Shown in pieces: positions 1 to 6,486 of a stretch of 10,251 nucleotides of DNA. The notes under the pieces were generated by a model that did not search any database, was not told where the DNA came from, and saw nothing but the letters and a program-made list of their open reading frames with translations. The position numbers and the translations under genes are program-made. Source of the stretch: Fibrobacteres bacterium CG2_30_45_31 (GTDB lineage: Bacteria; Fibrobacterota; Fibrobacteria; Fibrobacterales; Fibrobacteraceae); assembly GCA_001873075.1 (NCBI GenBank), contig MNYL01000065.1, positions 1 to 10,251 of the forward strand, written 5' to 3'. Each line of letters starts with the position of its first letter. Position 1 is the stretch's first letter.

Positions 1-386
1 TCCCAGAAATTCAAGCAGAAGCGAAGCAGGTTCTTTTGAACTACTCCTGGCCTGGAAATATTCGCGAATTGGAAAATATCATTCACCGAGCGGTTTCCTT
101 TATGGATAATGGAGTGATCACCCTAAAGGATCTTTTCATTGATGAGCCTCCCATAGACATCGGGAAAGCGAGCCCCTCTACACGCTCTTGGGCGACCATG
201 AATTATGATCAATTCAAAGAATTTCAGAGGGAGCAAGAACGGGGTTTTATCACCCAAAAAATAGGCGAGAATGGGGGTTCTATTACTCGCACGGCGGAAC
301 GCTTCGGAATGCTCCGCACCGCGCTCCATAATCGTGCGGCACGTATTGGGCTTGACTTGCACGCGCTTCGAAAAAACCGAGACTAA
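1..386 (+). CDS. Sigma-54-dependent transcriptional activator, C-terminal part (5' end outside window)
   Basis: The reading frame is open from the left edge (codons begin at base 3) to TAA at 384-386, giving the last 127 residues. The start of this fragment carries the end of the AAA+ sigma-54 interaction domain, with the hallmark motif WPGNIRELENIIHRA encoded at about 48-92. A linker of about 55 residues follows, then a Fis-type helix-turn-helix (GSITRTAERFGMLRTAL, about 276-326). Proteins of this family bind upstream enhancer sites and use ATP hydrolysis to open promoters held by sigma-54 RNA polymerase. The Phe/Arg/Glu-rich helix just before the HTH resembles NtrX/NtrC-type response regulators, but the receiver domain lies outside the window, so the sensor partner and targets cannot be told. 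The gene converges on the TraB-family gene with a 33-base gap that holds no visible terminator. Confidence 0.93.
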   Translation, partial: PEIQAEAKQVLLNYSWPGNIRELENIIHRAVSFMDNGVITLKDLFIDEPPIDIGKASPSTRSWATMNYDQFKEFQREQERGFITQKIGENGGSITRTAERFGMLRTALHNRAARIGLDLHALRKNRD

Positions 387-410
387 CGCATAACAGACGC
401 TACTCCCGTT

Positions 411-430
411 TAATAGCGTTTAATAGCGTT
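411..430. repeat. Tandem 10-bp direct repeat between convergent genes
   Basis: The decamer TAATAGCGTT occurs twice head to tail (411-420 and 421-430), followed by the related CAATAAC. The stop codon of the minus-strand TraB-family gene (complement of 420-422) lies across the junction. It looks like a small slippage duplication at the very 3' end of that gene; no function is visible. Confidence 0.7.
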
Positions 431-1334
431 CAATAACATAGCCCTTATTTTCAAGAATTTTAAGTATGTTGTCATCTTCTTTGATAAGATGTGCAGCCCC
501 CACCACGACAAACGCTTTGGTTCCTTGCATTAATAGCGAATCGATCCCCCGCGCCATCACCTTATTGCGATCATTATAAAGTCGTTTTTCATAGGGCTTT
601 TCTCCCGCTGTTTCTGAATCAAGAAGTCCCTGAAGTTGAGAAATATTACCACATTTCCAAGCCTCTGCAAAGTCAGAAACCATAGAATCCACAACCGCCA
701 CTTCATCCAAAGTTTTCTCTAAATAGATAACGCCAAGGCTGTCGGAGACTCCTGAAAATACTTGTATTTGTTCTGCGGGAGTCTCCAAACCGATAATCGC
801 TTTGCCCGCTGTCGCTGCGCGGTCCAAAAGCACATAGTCTACTCCTAACTCCGGGAGAACCCCTGCTTTTTGTATGGCAATGGAACTTATTTGCATCGCC
901 ACCATCCAAGGCCTAAACGCAGCAAATGTCTCCACTGGTACGTTCCACTTTTTGGCAAGCGTTTCTAATCGAAGCCAAGTTGATTCTGAAACTACATTCT
1001 GGAGTGAAGAACCTTCGGGAAGAAAACCCTCTTTTACCACAAGCTTCGCCGTTTGCGTATTCACACTATCATCGGTAATATCCATTTCCACCACTAAAGC
1101 TTCCGCCGCATTAAAGGCACTATCTAAAACAGTAGGCAACGGGTAAAAAGAAAAATCGGCCATGTGTATACTTCCCAGCACCCATACAGACGACGACCCC
1201 TTAGAAACCTTCCATAAAAAATGTTTTTTCCCACAAGGATCATCCGATTTATCCTGTTTGGATCCTGCGCAAGCAATGAAACCCAAAACAATAAAAACAG
1301 AAAGAAATAGGTATAAAAGGCTATTCTTTTTCAT
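420..1334 (-). CDS. TraB/GumN-family putative lipoprotein
   Basis: The 304-residue protein has an N-terminal hydrophobic export segment (residues 5-21) ending in a probable lipobox (GFIAC, Cys22), followed by a charged linker, so it is probably a lipoprotein facing the periplasm. The body carries the TraB/GumN signatures: LGSIHMAD (His57), an acidic strand VVEMDI (Glu83), ELGVDYVLLDRA, GKAIIGLET, an Arg-Asn pair (256-257) and VVVGAAHLI (His282). This superfamily also contains Tiki-type metalloproteases and ChaN-like heme-binding lipoproteins, so a metal-dependent hydrolase or a metal/heme-binding role is possible; the true activity is unknown. I chose ATG at 1334 over an upstream in-frame TTG (1343) because the export signal then starts MKKNS. 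It overlaps the ATPase gene by 14 nt, which points to co-translation with the importer. The Phe at lipobox -3 is not ideal. Confidence 0.88.
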   Translation of the reverse strand: MKKNSLLYLFLSVFIVLGFIACAGSKQDKSDDPCGKKHFLWKVSKGSSSVWVLGSIHMADFSFYPLPTVLDSAFNAAEALVVEMDITDDSVNTQTAKLVVKEGFLPEGSSLQNVVSESTWLRLETLAKKWNVPVETFAAFRPWMVAMQISSIAIQKAGVLPELGVDYVLLDRAATAGKAIIGLETPAEQIQVFSGVSDSLGVIYLEKTLDEVAVVDSMVSDFAEAWKCGNISQLQGLLDSETAGEKPYEKRLYNDRNKVMARGIDSLLMQGTKAFVVVGAAHLIKEDDNILKILENKGYVIERY

Positions 1335-2058
1335 TGATTCCAATCTCCGCCCAAGTTAAGAATCCATTATTCACGACGGTGTTCACAGGCCCAATACACG
1401 CATTGCCACTACCATCCAACGCCAAAATACGGTGAGCAAATCGCAGAGCATAATCAATATTATGTGTACTGAGAAAGACCGCAATATTCTGTTCTCTGGC
1501 CACTCGAAGCAGTAGCCGAAATAAGGCAAGCGTATGTGGCACATCCAAAAAGGCTGTGGACTCATCCAATAAAAGAACACGCGCATGCCCAGCAAGTGCT
1601 CGCGCCAAAAATACACGAGAACGCTCCCCATCACTTAACGCGCACAATTCGCGGGAAGCAAACGATTCCACATCGGCATCGCGCAAAGCCATAGCAACGG
1701 CAGCATAATCCTCTTTCGTACGATGATCAAAAAAACTGGTAAAAGGAATACGCCCCAAGGCCACAAATTCTTCTACCGTCATCCCACTCGGAATTGATTC
1801 CGCCGTAAACACTAATGCCAAAAGTTTGGATCTTTCCCTTGCACTATAATCCTCCAAGGTTTTTTCGCACAAAGTAACCTTTCCAGACATTGGGGAGATC
1901 AGCCCTGCCAAAGTTCGAAAGAGCGTACTTTTGCCAGCTCCATTGGGGCCCACTAGGCACACAAGTTCACCTGCAAAAAGCGAAAAACCAAGAGGAGCAA
2001 AGAGTGGCTGATTGAAGCCCACGCCCAAGGAATCTGCGGTAAGAAGCACCTCAGCCAC
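1321..2058 (-). CDS. ABC transporter ATP-binding protein, FecE/BtuD/HmuV type
   Basis: This 245-residue nucleotide-binding subunit would power import of an iron-siderophore, heme or corrinoid through the adjacent permease. Visible motifs are Walker A GPNGAGKST (37-45), signature LSDGERSRV (141-149), Walker B VLLLDES (161-167), a D-loop-like AFLD, and the H-loop His in LSTHN (His199). The Q-loop position reads LALVFTAES, so the usual glutamine is Thr85. I recall Bacteroidetes relatives with a similar VLTE in this place and an LSDGE signature, so this is probably a subfamily trait. I chose GTG at 2058 because GGAGG lies 5 nt upstream and it overlaps the permease stop by 8 nt (GTGGCTGA); an upstream TTG at 2091 has no better support. 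The substrate cannot be read from the sequence. Confidence 0.93.
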   Translation of the reverse strand: MAEVLLTADSLGVGFNQPLFAPLGFSLFAGELVCLVGPNGAGKSTLFRTLAGLISPMSGKVTLCEKTLEDYSARERSKLLALVFTAESIPSGMTVEEFVALGRIPFTSFFDHRTKEDYAAVAMALRDADVESFASRELCALSDGERSRVFLARALAGHARVLLLDESTAFLDVPHTLALFRLLLRVAREQNIAVFLSTHNIDYALRFAHRILALDGSGNACIGPVNTVVNNGFLTWAEIGINEKE

Positions 2059-3037
2059 GAACCCCTCCCGAACGGCGATGTCTGGATGCAAGAAGCACCC
2101 ACAAAACGACAGGAACCCCTAAAAGACTCGTCACCGCATTCAATGGAATTTCTGTAATCCAACCCGCCATGAGTGCCAAAAGGGCGCCCAGTAATGCGCA
2201 AGCAGGAATAAGCACACGATGATTGGAGGAACGGAATATTCCATAGGCGAGATGCGGAACCGCCAGTCCTAAAAAGCTAATCGGACCACAATACACAGTT
2301 GCCCCTGTCGCCAGTAAAGAGGCTCCCGCAAGTACAATCAAACGATACGGACGCACGGCTATACCCAGAGACTCCGCAAAGGCATCCCCTAAACGCACCA
2401 CATTCAAGTACCGTATTCCCGCCAAAATCAAGGCGAAACCCACAAAAAAAACACCGGCAAAACGAGGCGTTTCCGATAATGTTAAACGAGAGAATGAACC
2501 CATCCCCCAAGTCACAAAACCACGTAAGGATTCCGCATCACTGAAATACATGAGTAAAGAAACCATGGCATCAATTAAATAGCCAAGCATCAAGCCAACA
2601 ATCAGAAGGGACACGGAGTGTTCCAAAAATTTGGAACAGAAAAGTACCAAGAAAATAACACCAAAAGCGCCCATCGCCGCAGCCGAGAGAATACCCAATG
2701 AGCCTCTGCCAAACCCCGCCAACAACACCAGTGCAACGCCCAAACTCGCCCCAGAGCTCACGCCTAAAACAAAAGGCCCCGCCAGCGGATTTCGAAATAC
2801 ACTTTGTAGCACCAAGCCGGAAAGTCCTAAAGAAGCCCCCGCAAAGAGGCCCGCAAAGACACGAGGCATGCGGAGTTCCCAAAGAATTTGAGTCGCTGAC
2901 ACATCAGAACCGGGAAAAAATAATGCGCTCCAGACTCTCTGAAAAGAAATATCGGTAGGACCCCAAAATAAGGTTCCCCCAGCAAAAAGAAGAACTAGAA
3001 AAAAAAGAACGACCAAACCCAAAACCGGGTGCCGCAT
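2051..3037 (-). CDS. FecCD-family ABC transporter permease (iron-chelate/heme/cobalamin type)
   Basis: The 328-residue, very hydrophobic inner-membrane protein matches the FecCD/BtuC family in length and motifs. It has LRMPRVFAGLFAGASLGLSG (55-74), then LQSVFRNPLAGPFVLGVSSG (77-96), GPISFLGLAVPHLAYGIFR (251-269, the cytoplasmic coupling region), and a C-terminal SLLGVPVVLWVLL. Such permeases form homodimers that pair with a FecE-type ATPase dimer and receive substrate from a periplasmic binding protein. ATG at 3037 lies four bases after the stop of the upstream secreted-protein gene, and its own stop overlaps the ATPase start, so the three are almost certainly one transcript. No substrate-binding protein with the usual two-lobed fold is encoded in the window; it may be elsewhere in the genome. 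Substrate is not assignable. Confidence 0.95.
   Translation of the reverse strand: MRHPVLGLVVLFFLVLLFAGGTLFWGPTDISFQRVWSALFFPGSDVSATQILWELRMPRVFAGLFAGASLGLSGLVLQSVFRNPLAGPFVLGVSSGASLGVALVLLAGFGRGSLGILSAAAMGAFGVIFLVLFCSKFLEHSVSLLIVGLMLGYLIDAMVSLLMYFSDAESLRGFVTWGMGSFSRLTLSETPRFAGVFFVGFALILAGIRYLNVVRLGDAFAESLGIAVRPYRLIVLAGASLLATGATVYCGPISFLGLAVPHLAYGIFRSSNHRVLIPACALLGALLALMAGWITEIPLNAVTSLLGVPVVLWVLLASRHRRSGGVRG
2064..2068 (-). promoter_or_regulatory. Shine-Dalgarno deciding the GTG start of the ATPase
   Basis: On the minus strand GGAGG (within GGGAGGGG, complement of 2062-2069) sits five bases before GTG at 2058. It lies inside the end of the permease gene, consistent with translational coupling. 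Confidence 0.7.
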
Positions 3038-3041
3038 AAAA

Positions 3042-3821
3042 TCACTTCTTATTGGATTTTAAAACTGGCTGTACATTCTGACTCTTAAAGTCACGAGTGT
3101 AGTATTCAGGAGTCACATTCTCAAAACCTTGCAACGCATTCAACCAGTTGTCATTCATATCGCGAAACTCCAACTTGGTCAAGTGGTACATCAACCGATT
3201 GCCAGTAACCTTGAAGCGAATGAAATCCCAACGAACCACTTTACGATCCGAAAAAACTTCACGACTCACCATCACCGAATCATTATCAAAACGATAGCGA
3301 GCAAAGAAAGTGTATTCCCCCGTCATCTGATAGCGGCCAGAATCCGAATATGTACGCGTAACACCATAGAGGGTATCGTTCATGCCGAAACGCAATTCTG
3401 CATCACGGAATGCATGACCATGGGCGACAATCGGAGTCCGCCATACGCCAACCACCGACTCTTTCATTTTTTTCTGGAAAAGGGAATCCACTTTCCAATG
3501 GTCAAAGTTACTCTTGTCATAGTTTGCACGCTTAATGTACTTGCCTGACTGCAAAGCGGCACGCACACTATCCGCTTTCGCTTTTGCCGCTTGAGCTTTA
3601 GCGGCGCTATCTACAGGACTTTGCCCCTGAGACGCGATTGTCGCTGAAATAGAATCCAACTTCGCCTGGATGGCCACTCCCAAATCCCCTGGACCTCGCG
3701 TCACCAAGGAGGGCAACGCGACAGCAGAGTCCGCATTAGATGTCAAAGAATCTGGAGAAACGTCCGCCGCAAAGGCGAACGCAACAAAACTCAAAATAAG
3801 AATAGAACAAATTCGATTCAA
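3042..3821 (-). CDS. Secreted protein of unknown function, possible lipocalin-like barrel
   Basis: I do not recognise a named family. The 259-residue product begins with a clear signal peptide (MNRICSILILSFVAFAFA, cleavage likely before Ala-Asp at 19-20) and has no lipobox. Residues 21-95 form a low-complexity Ala/Ser/Asp/Lys-rich linker with predicted helical character. Residues 120-245 look like a beta-rich domain that opens VVGVWRTP and alternates Tyr/Phe/Arg strands (TGEYTFFARYRFDNDSVMVS), reminiscent of lipocalin-like domains. The start is TTG at 3821: AGAGG lies 7 nt upstream and the signal peptide begins directly there. It is first in the importer operon, 4 nt ahead of the permease, the place often held by a substrate-binding protein, but it does not resemble one. 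It could be an accessory or surface binding factor, or merely co-transcribed. Confidence 0.85.
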   Translation of the reverse strand: MNRICSILILSFVAFAFAADVSPDSLTSNADSAVALPSLVTRGPGDLGVAIQAKLDSISATIASQGQSPVDSAAKAQAAKAKADSVRAALQSGKYIKRANYDKSNFDHWKVDSLFQKKMKESVVGVWRTPIVAHGHAFRDAELRFGMNDTLYGVTRTYSDSGRYQMTGEYTFFARYRFDNDSVMVSREVFSDRKVVRWDFIRFKVTGNRLMYHLTKLEFRDMNDNWLNALQGFENVTPEYYTRDFKSQNVQPVLKSNKK

Positions 3822-3828
3822 AGGAAAA

Positions 3829-3833
3829 CCTCT
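3829..3833 (-). promoter_or_regulatory. Shine-Dalgarno deciding a TTG start
   Basis: On the minus strand AGAGG lies seven bases before TTG at 3821, supporting TTG as the true start of the secreted protein that opens the importer operon. Confidence 0.65.
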
Positions 3834-3858
3834 TTACTGCACTAAATCTAGTTAAAGG

Positions 3859-3887
3859 AAATTACGATAGGTCGATCTCATTCACAA
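3859..3887 (-). promoter_or_regulatory. Candidate promoter for the importer operon
   Basis: On the minus strand TTGTGA (complement of 3882-3887) and TAATTT (complement of 3859-3864) are separated by 17 bp, a weak match to a sigma-70-type promoter, about 40 bp upstream of the TTG start. The 3822-3950 divergent intergenic region must hold promoters for both the importer operon and nspC-tsaE. I saw no Fur-box-like palindrome, no cobalamin riboswitch core and no terminator in it. Confidence 0.25.
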
Positions 3888-3950
3888 AAAAAACAGCTTT
3901 ATTTGAGTGGAATCGCCTTTTGCCACCCCAAATGAAGATAAATTTGGAAT

Positions 3951-5078
3951 ATGATTGATTACTCCCAAGTTCCTAGCCCATGCTTTGTCCTCGAGGAATC
4001 GCGCCTCCGCAAAAATCTTCAATTGCTGAAACACATCCAAAACGAGACGGGAGTTAAGATTATCTGTGCTCTCAAGGGTTACAGCATGTGGAGTACATTC
4101 CCCATTGTAGCGGAATACCTTGCAGGCGCCACCGCTTCCAGTCTTAATGAAGCGTTGCTTGCCCGGCGTGAAATGAACAAAGAAGTGCACGTATTTGCAC
4201 CTGCTTATACTAACGAAGATATCGACCCTATTTTGGATCTCGCCAATCACATTACTTTCAACAGCTTTAACCAATGGATTCGGTTCAAAGAAAAGACTCT
4301 TGCAAAACACGTGAGCCCAGGGATCCGAGTAAACCCCGAAAGTTCCTCTGTTGAAACGGATCTTTACAACCCCTGTGGTCAATACTCCCGCTTAGGAGTC
4401 ACACTCAAAGAATTCAAGCCCGAGTTACTGGAAGGTATTGAAGGATTGCATTTTCACGCTCTTTGTGAACAAAACGTAGATGCCTTGGAAACAGTCCTTG
4501 AGGCGTTCGAGACCAAATTTGGAAAGTGGATACCGCAAATGAAATGGGTCAATTTTGGGGGAGGCCACCACATCACTCGCAAAGATTATCAAGTAGAACG
4601 CCTCATAGAAGTTCTTAAAAGCTTTTCTAGGCGCTACCCAGGAATCCAAATAATTATGGAACCTGGTGAAGCGATTGGTTGGCAAACGGGAGAATTAGTT
4701 GCCACCGTTGAAGACATTGTACACAACGATATTGATTCCGCTATTCTGAATGTTTCCGTAAGTGCTCATATGCCAGATTGTTTGGAAATGCCCTACCGGC
4801 CGATGGTCCAAGGGAGCGGGAAACCCGATGAAAAGCCCTTCAGCTACAGGCTTGCAGGGAACACTTGCCTTGCAGGCGATGTCATTGGTGATTATACGTT
4901 TGACAAGCCCTTAAAAATTGGAGACACAATCGTTTTTGATGACATGATTCACTATACGATGGTTAAAACCACATTTTTTAACGGCGTACAACACCCGAGT
5001 ATTGGCATCTGGACAAGAGAAAACCAATTTAAACTCGTGCATAAATTTACCTACGAGCAATTCAGAGACAAACTGTGA
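3951..5078 (+). CDS. nspC: Carboxynorspermidine/carboxyspermidine decarboxylase
   Basis: This cytoplasmic PLP enzyme removes the carboxyl group from carboxynorspermidine or carboxyspermidine, the last step of the aspartate-semialdehyde-dependent route to norspermidine/spermidine. The 375 residues match the family in length and have the alanine-racemase-type (fold III) layout. The PLP lysine is in CALKGYSMWS (Lys42). Also visible are HFHALCEQN (167-175), the phosphate-binding glycine loop FGGGHHITRKDY (202-213), MEPGEAIGW (236-244), CLEMPYRP (277-284), the catalytic-type cysteine in GNTCLAGDV (Cys306), and DDMIHYTMVKTTFFNGVQHP near the end. The ATG at 3951 gives the normal N-terminus, though no good Shine-Dalgarno precedes it. 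The partner dehydrogenase gene, often next to nspC, is not in the window. Its stop overlaps the tsaE start. Which of the two polyamines is made cannot be decided from sequence alone. Confidence 0.96.
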   Translation: MIDYSQVPSPCFVLEESRLRKNLQLLKHIQNETGVKIICALKGYSMWSTFPIVAEYLAGATASSLNEALLARREMNKEVHVFAPAYTNEDIDPILDLANHITFNSFNQWIRFKEKTLAKHVSPGIRVNPESSSVETDLYNPCGQYSRLGVTLKEFKPELLEGIEGLHFHALCEQNVDALETVLEAFETKFGKWIPQMKWVNFGGGHHITRKDYQVERLIEVLKSFSRRYPGIQIIMEPGEAIGWQTGELVATVEDIVHNDIDSAILNVSVSAHMPDCLEMPYRPMVQGSGKPDEKPFSYRLAGNTCLAGDVIGDYTFDKPLKIGDTIVFDDMIHYTMVKTTFFNGVQHPSIGIWTRENQFKLVHKFTYEQFRDKL

Positions 5079-5512
5079 TGGTAACACATACAAATTCTGA
5101 AGAAGAAACGGAACAGTGGGCAGAATCCTTCGGAAAAATGCTGTCTCATGGTTCTGTTGTTGCCTTGTATGGAACCCTGGGTGCCGGAAAAACGGTGATC
5201 AGCAGAGGCATTTGTAAGGCACTTGGGTATAAAGGTTCAATCTCATCACCCACATACACGCTTGTCCATGAATATCCGAATGATCCCCCTCTCTACCACC
5301 TGGATCTTTATCGTTTAGCTCCCCATGCGGACCTCCAAGAGATCGGCCTTGATCATTATGTGTTAGGGGATGGGATTACCCTCATTGAATGGCCGGAGCG
5401 CTTAGAAAAAAACACGAAAGGAATCACCCACCGCATTTGCATACAAATTCTCCCTGGAGAAACGAGAGAAATTACTGTTGAGGAGCTGCCGCATTCATTT
5501 TTACAGCAATGA
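5078..5512 (+). CDS. tsaE: tRNA threonylcarbamoyladenosine biosynthesis ATPase TsaE
   Basis: TsaE (YjeE) is the small ATPase that works with TsaB and TsaD to place the t6A modification at A37 of ANN-decoding tRNAs. The 144-residue product has the complete family pattern: Walker A GTLGAGKT (32-39), SSPTYTLVHEYP (57-67, switch region), YHLDLYRL (73-80), and the late IEWPERL motif (103-109). ATG at 5078 shares its A with the nspC stop (TGATG), the classical arrangement for translational re-initiation; an in-frame GTG three bases earlier is less likely. The last 41 bases are antisense to the end of the membrane-protein gene on the other strand. No terminator is visible between the two convergent genes. 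Confidence 0.97.
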   Translation: MVTHTNSEEETEQWAESFGKMLSHGSVVALYGTLGAGKTVISRGICKALGYKGSISSPTYTLVHEYPNDPPLYHLDLYRLAPHADLQEIGLDHYVLGDGITLIEWPERLEKNTKGITHRICIQILPGETREITVEELPHSFLQQ

Positions 5513-6011
5513 GTTCCCACTGTTTCCAAGTGGCAAGACGTTCACCTTCCAATAGACAGGGAGGAACAAGCTTACTCATTTCCGCTATGGCCCTTGCTGA
5601 ATCTGCGTCATTCCAATAAGATTCGGCGGCTTCAAAAATGTCCATTTGAACATTACGTAAATCCTGGATAGTACCTATACGAAGCGATCTTAGACTATCC
5701 AAAGAAGGCGGCACATAACTGAGTTTCCAAGTACTATCATAGCAAGATTCTGCGGCACCCCAATTTTTTGCTTCAAAAAGAGCCGCACACTTGGCAAAGG
5801 TTTCCGCACTATGCTGCTTAGAATACTGATAATACTTGTACCCACCAAAAATGAGACCACCAATCACAAGAAGCACCAACGCATCTTGCCAACTCATAAA
5901 AGACCGAACAACCGGAACTGGTTTCTTTTCTACTGAAACCGAACCCTCTTCTTCGTCATCATCTGGTTCTTCATTCGGGCGATTCTTACCCATATTCATA
6001 AAACTAATCAT
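5472..6011 (-). CDS. Single-span membrane protein of unknown function
   Basis: No family is recognised. The 179-residue protein has a short N-terminal segment with an acidic cluster (PDDDEEEG, 16-23), then a Lys/Pro/Val patch, one transmembrane helix (about 44-58, ALVLLVIGGLIFGGY), and a roughly 115-residue mostly helical domain. That domain opens with a TPR-like helix pair (FAKCAALFEAKNWGAAESCY) and holds three cysteines (75, 90, 152) that could form a disulfide if it is periplasmic. ATG at 6011 is preferred over ATGs at 5999 and 5993 because AGG lies 5 nt upstream. It starts 17 bases after sufE ends and is probably the third gene of that operon. Its final 41 bases overlap the end of tsaE on the opposite strand. 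Confidence 0.82.
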   Translation of the reverse strand: MISFMNMGKNRPNEEPDDDEEEGSVSVEKKPVPVVRSFMSWQDALVLLVIGGLIFGGYKYYQYSKQHSAETFAKCAALFEAKNWGAAESCYDSTWKLSYVPPSLDSLRSLRIGTIQDLRNVQMDIFEAAESYWNDADSARAIAEMSKLVPPCLLEGERLATWKQWELIAVKMNAAAPQQ

Positions 6012-6028
6012 AGTAACCTGTTATAGTT

Positions 6029-6475
6029 TTATCCTCTTGCGGCAAGCGCAGAGAATACTTTCGCGTAAAGATAAATTTGTTTTAATAGACTTGCGAAACC
6101 GTTCGCTCTCGTAGGGGACAATCCCACATTTAAGCCTATTTCCTGAAAAAAAACGGGGTTCGTGGCTAAAATATCCTGAGGTTTCTGACCATTATAGAAC
6201 TTAAGGGCCAAAGCACCGAGTCCTCGGCTAATGAGAGGATTATCGGCACCCACTTCCGTATCCATGTGAAAGAATAAAAGACCGTCCTTAAATTCAGGAA
6301 CAAGAAACATTCTTGAGGCACAACCCACCACCAAAAATTTTTCCTCTTTGAGTGACGGATTCATGCCTTCATGTTCTCTCGCAAGGGTCAAGAGATATTT
6401 CCATTTATCATCTGGAGTTTGAAACGAAGCAAAAATAGTCCGAATCTCATCTTGAATGGCGACAATACTTTTCAT
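6029..6475 (-). CDS. sufE: SufE-family sulfur acceptor protein
   Basis: SufE takes persulfide sulfur from the cysteine desulfurase SufS and passes it to the SufBCD scaffold for Fe-S cluster assembly in the cytoplasm. The 148-residue length is typical. The active-site cysteine is in LVVGCASRMFLVPE (Cys52), and the family's C-terminal motif is present as GLSPTRANGFASLLKQI (117-133). The usual helices for SufS contact flank these. ATG at 6475 lies 11 bases after the flavoprotein stop, and the TTAGGTAGG around that stop can serve as its ribosome binding site. Neither sufS nor sufBCD is in the window, so it must act in trans or on another desulfurase (CsdA-like partners are also known for this family). 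Identification is strong; partner choice is inferred. Confidence 0.95.
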   Translation of the reverse strand: MKSIVAIQDEIRTIFASFQTPDDKWKYLLTLAREHEGMNPSLKEEKFLVVGCASRMFLVPEFKDGLLFFHMDTEVGADNPLISRGLGALALKFYNGQKPQDILATNPVFFQEIGLNVGLSPTRANGFASLLKQIYLYAKVFSALAARG

Positions 6476-6486
6476 GGGTCAAAAAC

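Noticed and set aside
3129..3548. Plus-strand open frame of 139 codons opposite the secreted-protein gene
   Set aside because: It is antisense to a gene with a signal peptide, a good ribosome binding site and operon placement, and has no domain signature of its own.
3822..3950. Cobalamin riboswitch or Fur box controlling the importer operon
   Set aside because: No cobalamin-box core and no Fur-like inverted repeat were seen, and the region is short for a full riboswitch plus two promoters.
3932..3958. Eight-codon ATG frame overlapping the nspC start, as a possible leader peptide
   Set aside because: It has no Shine-Dalgarno and no regulatory structure, and its ATG is just one of several in AT-rich DNA.
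3882..4382. Minus-strand open frame of 166 codons opposite nspC
   Set aside because: It lies almost wholly antisense to a clearly identified enzyme and has no recognisable motif.
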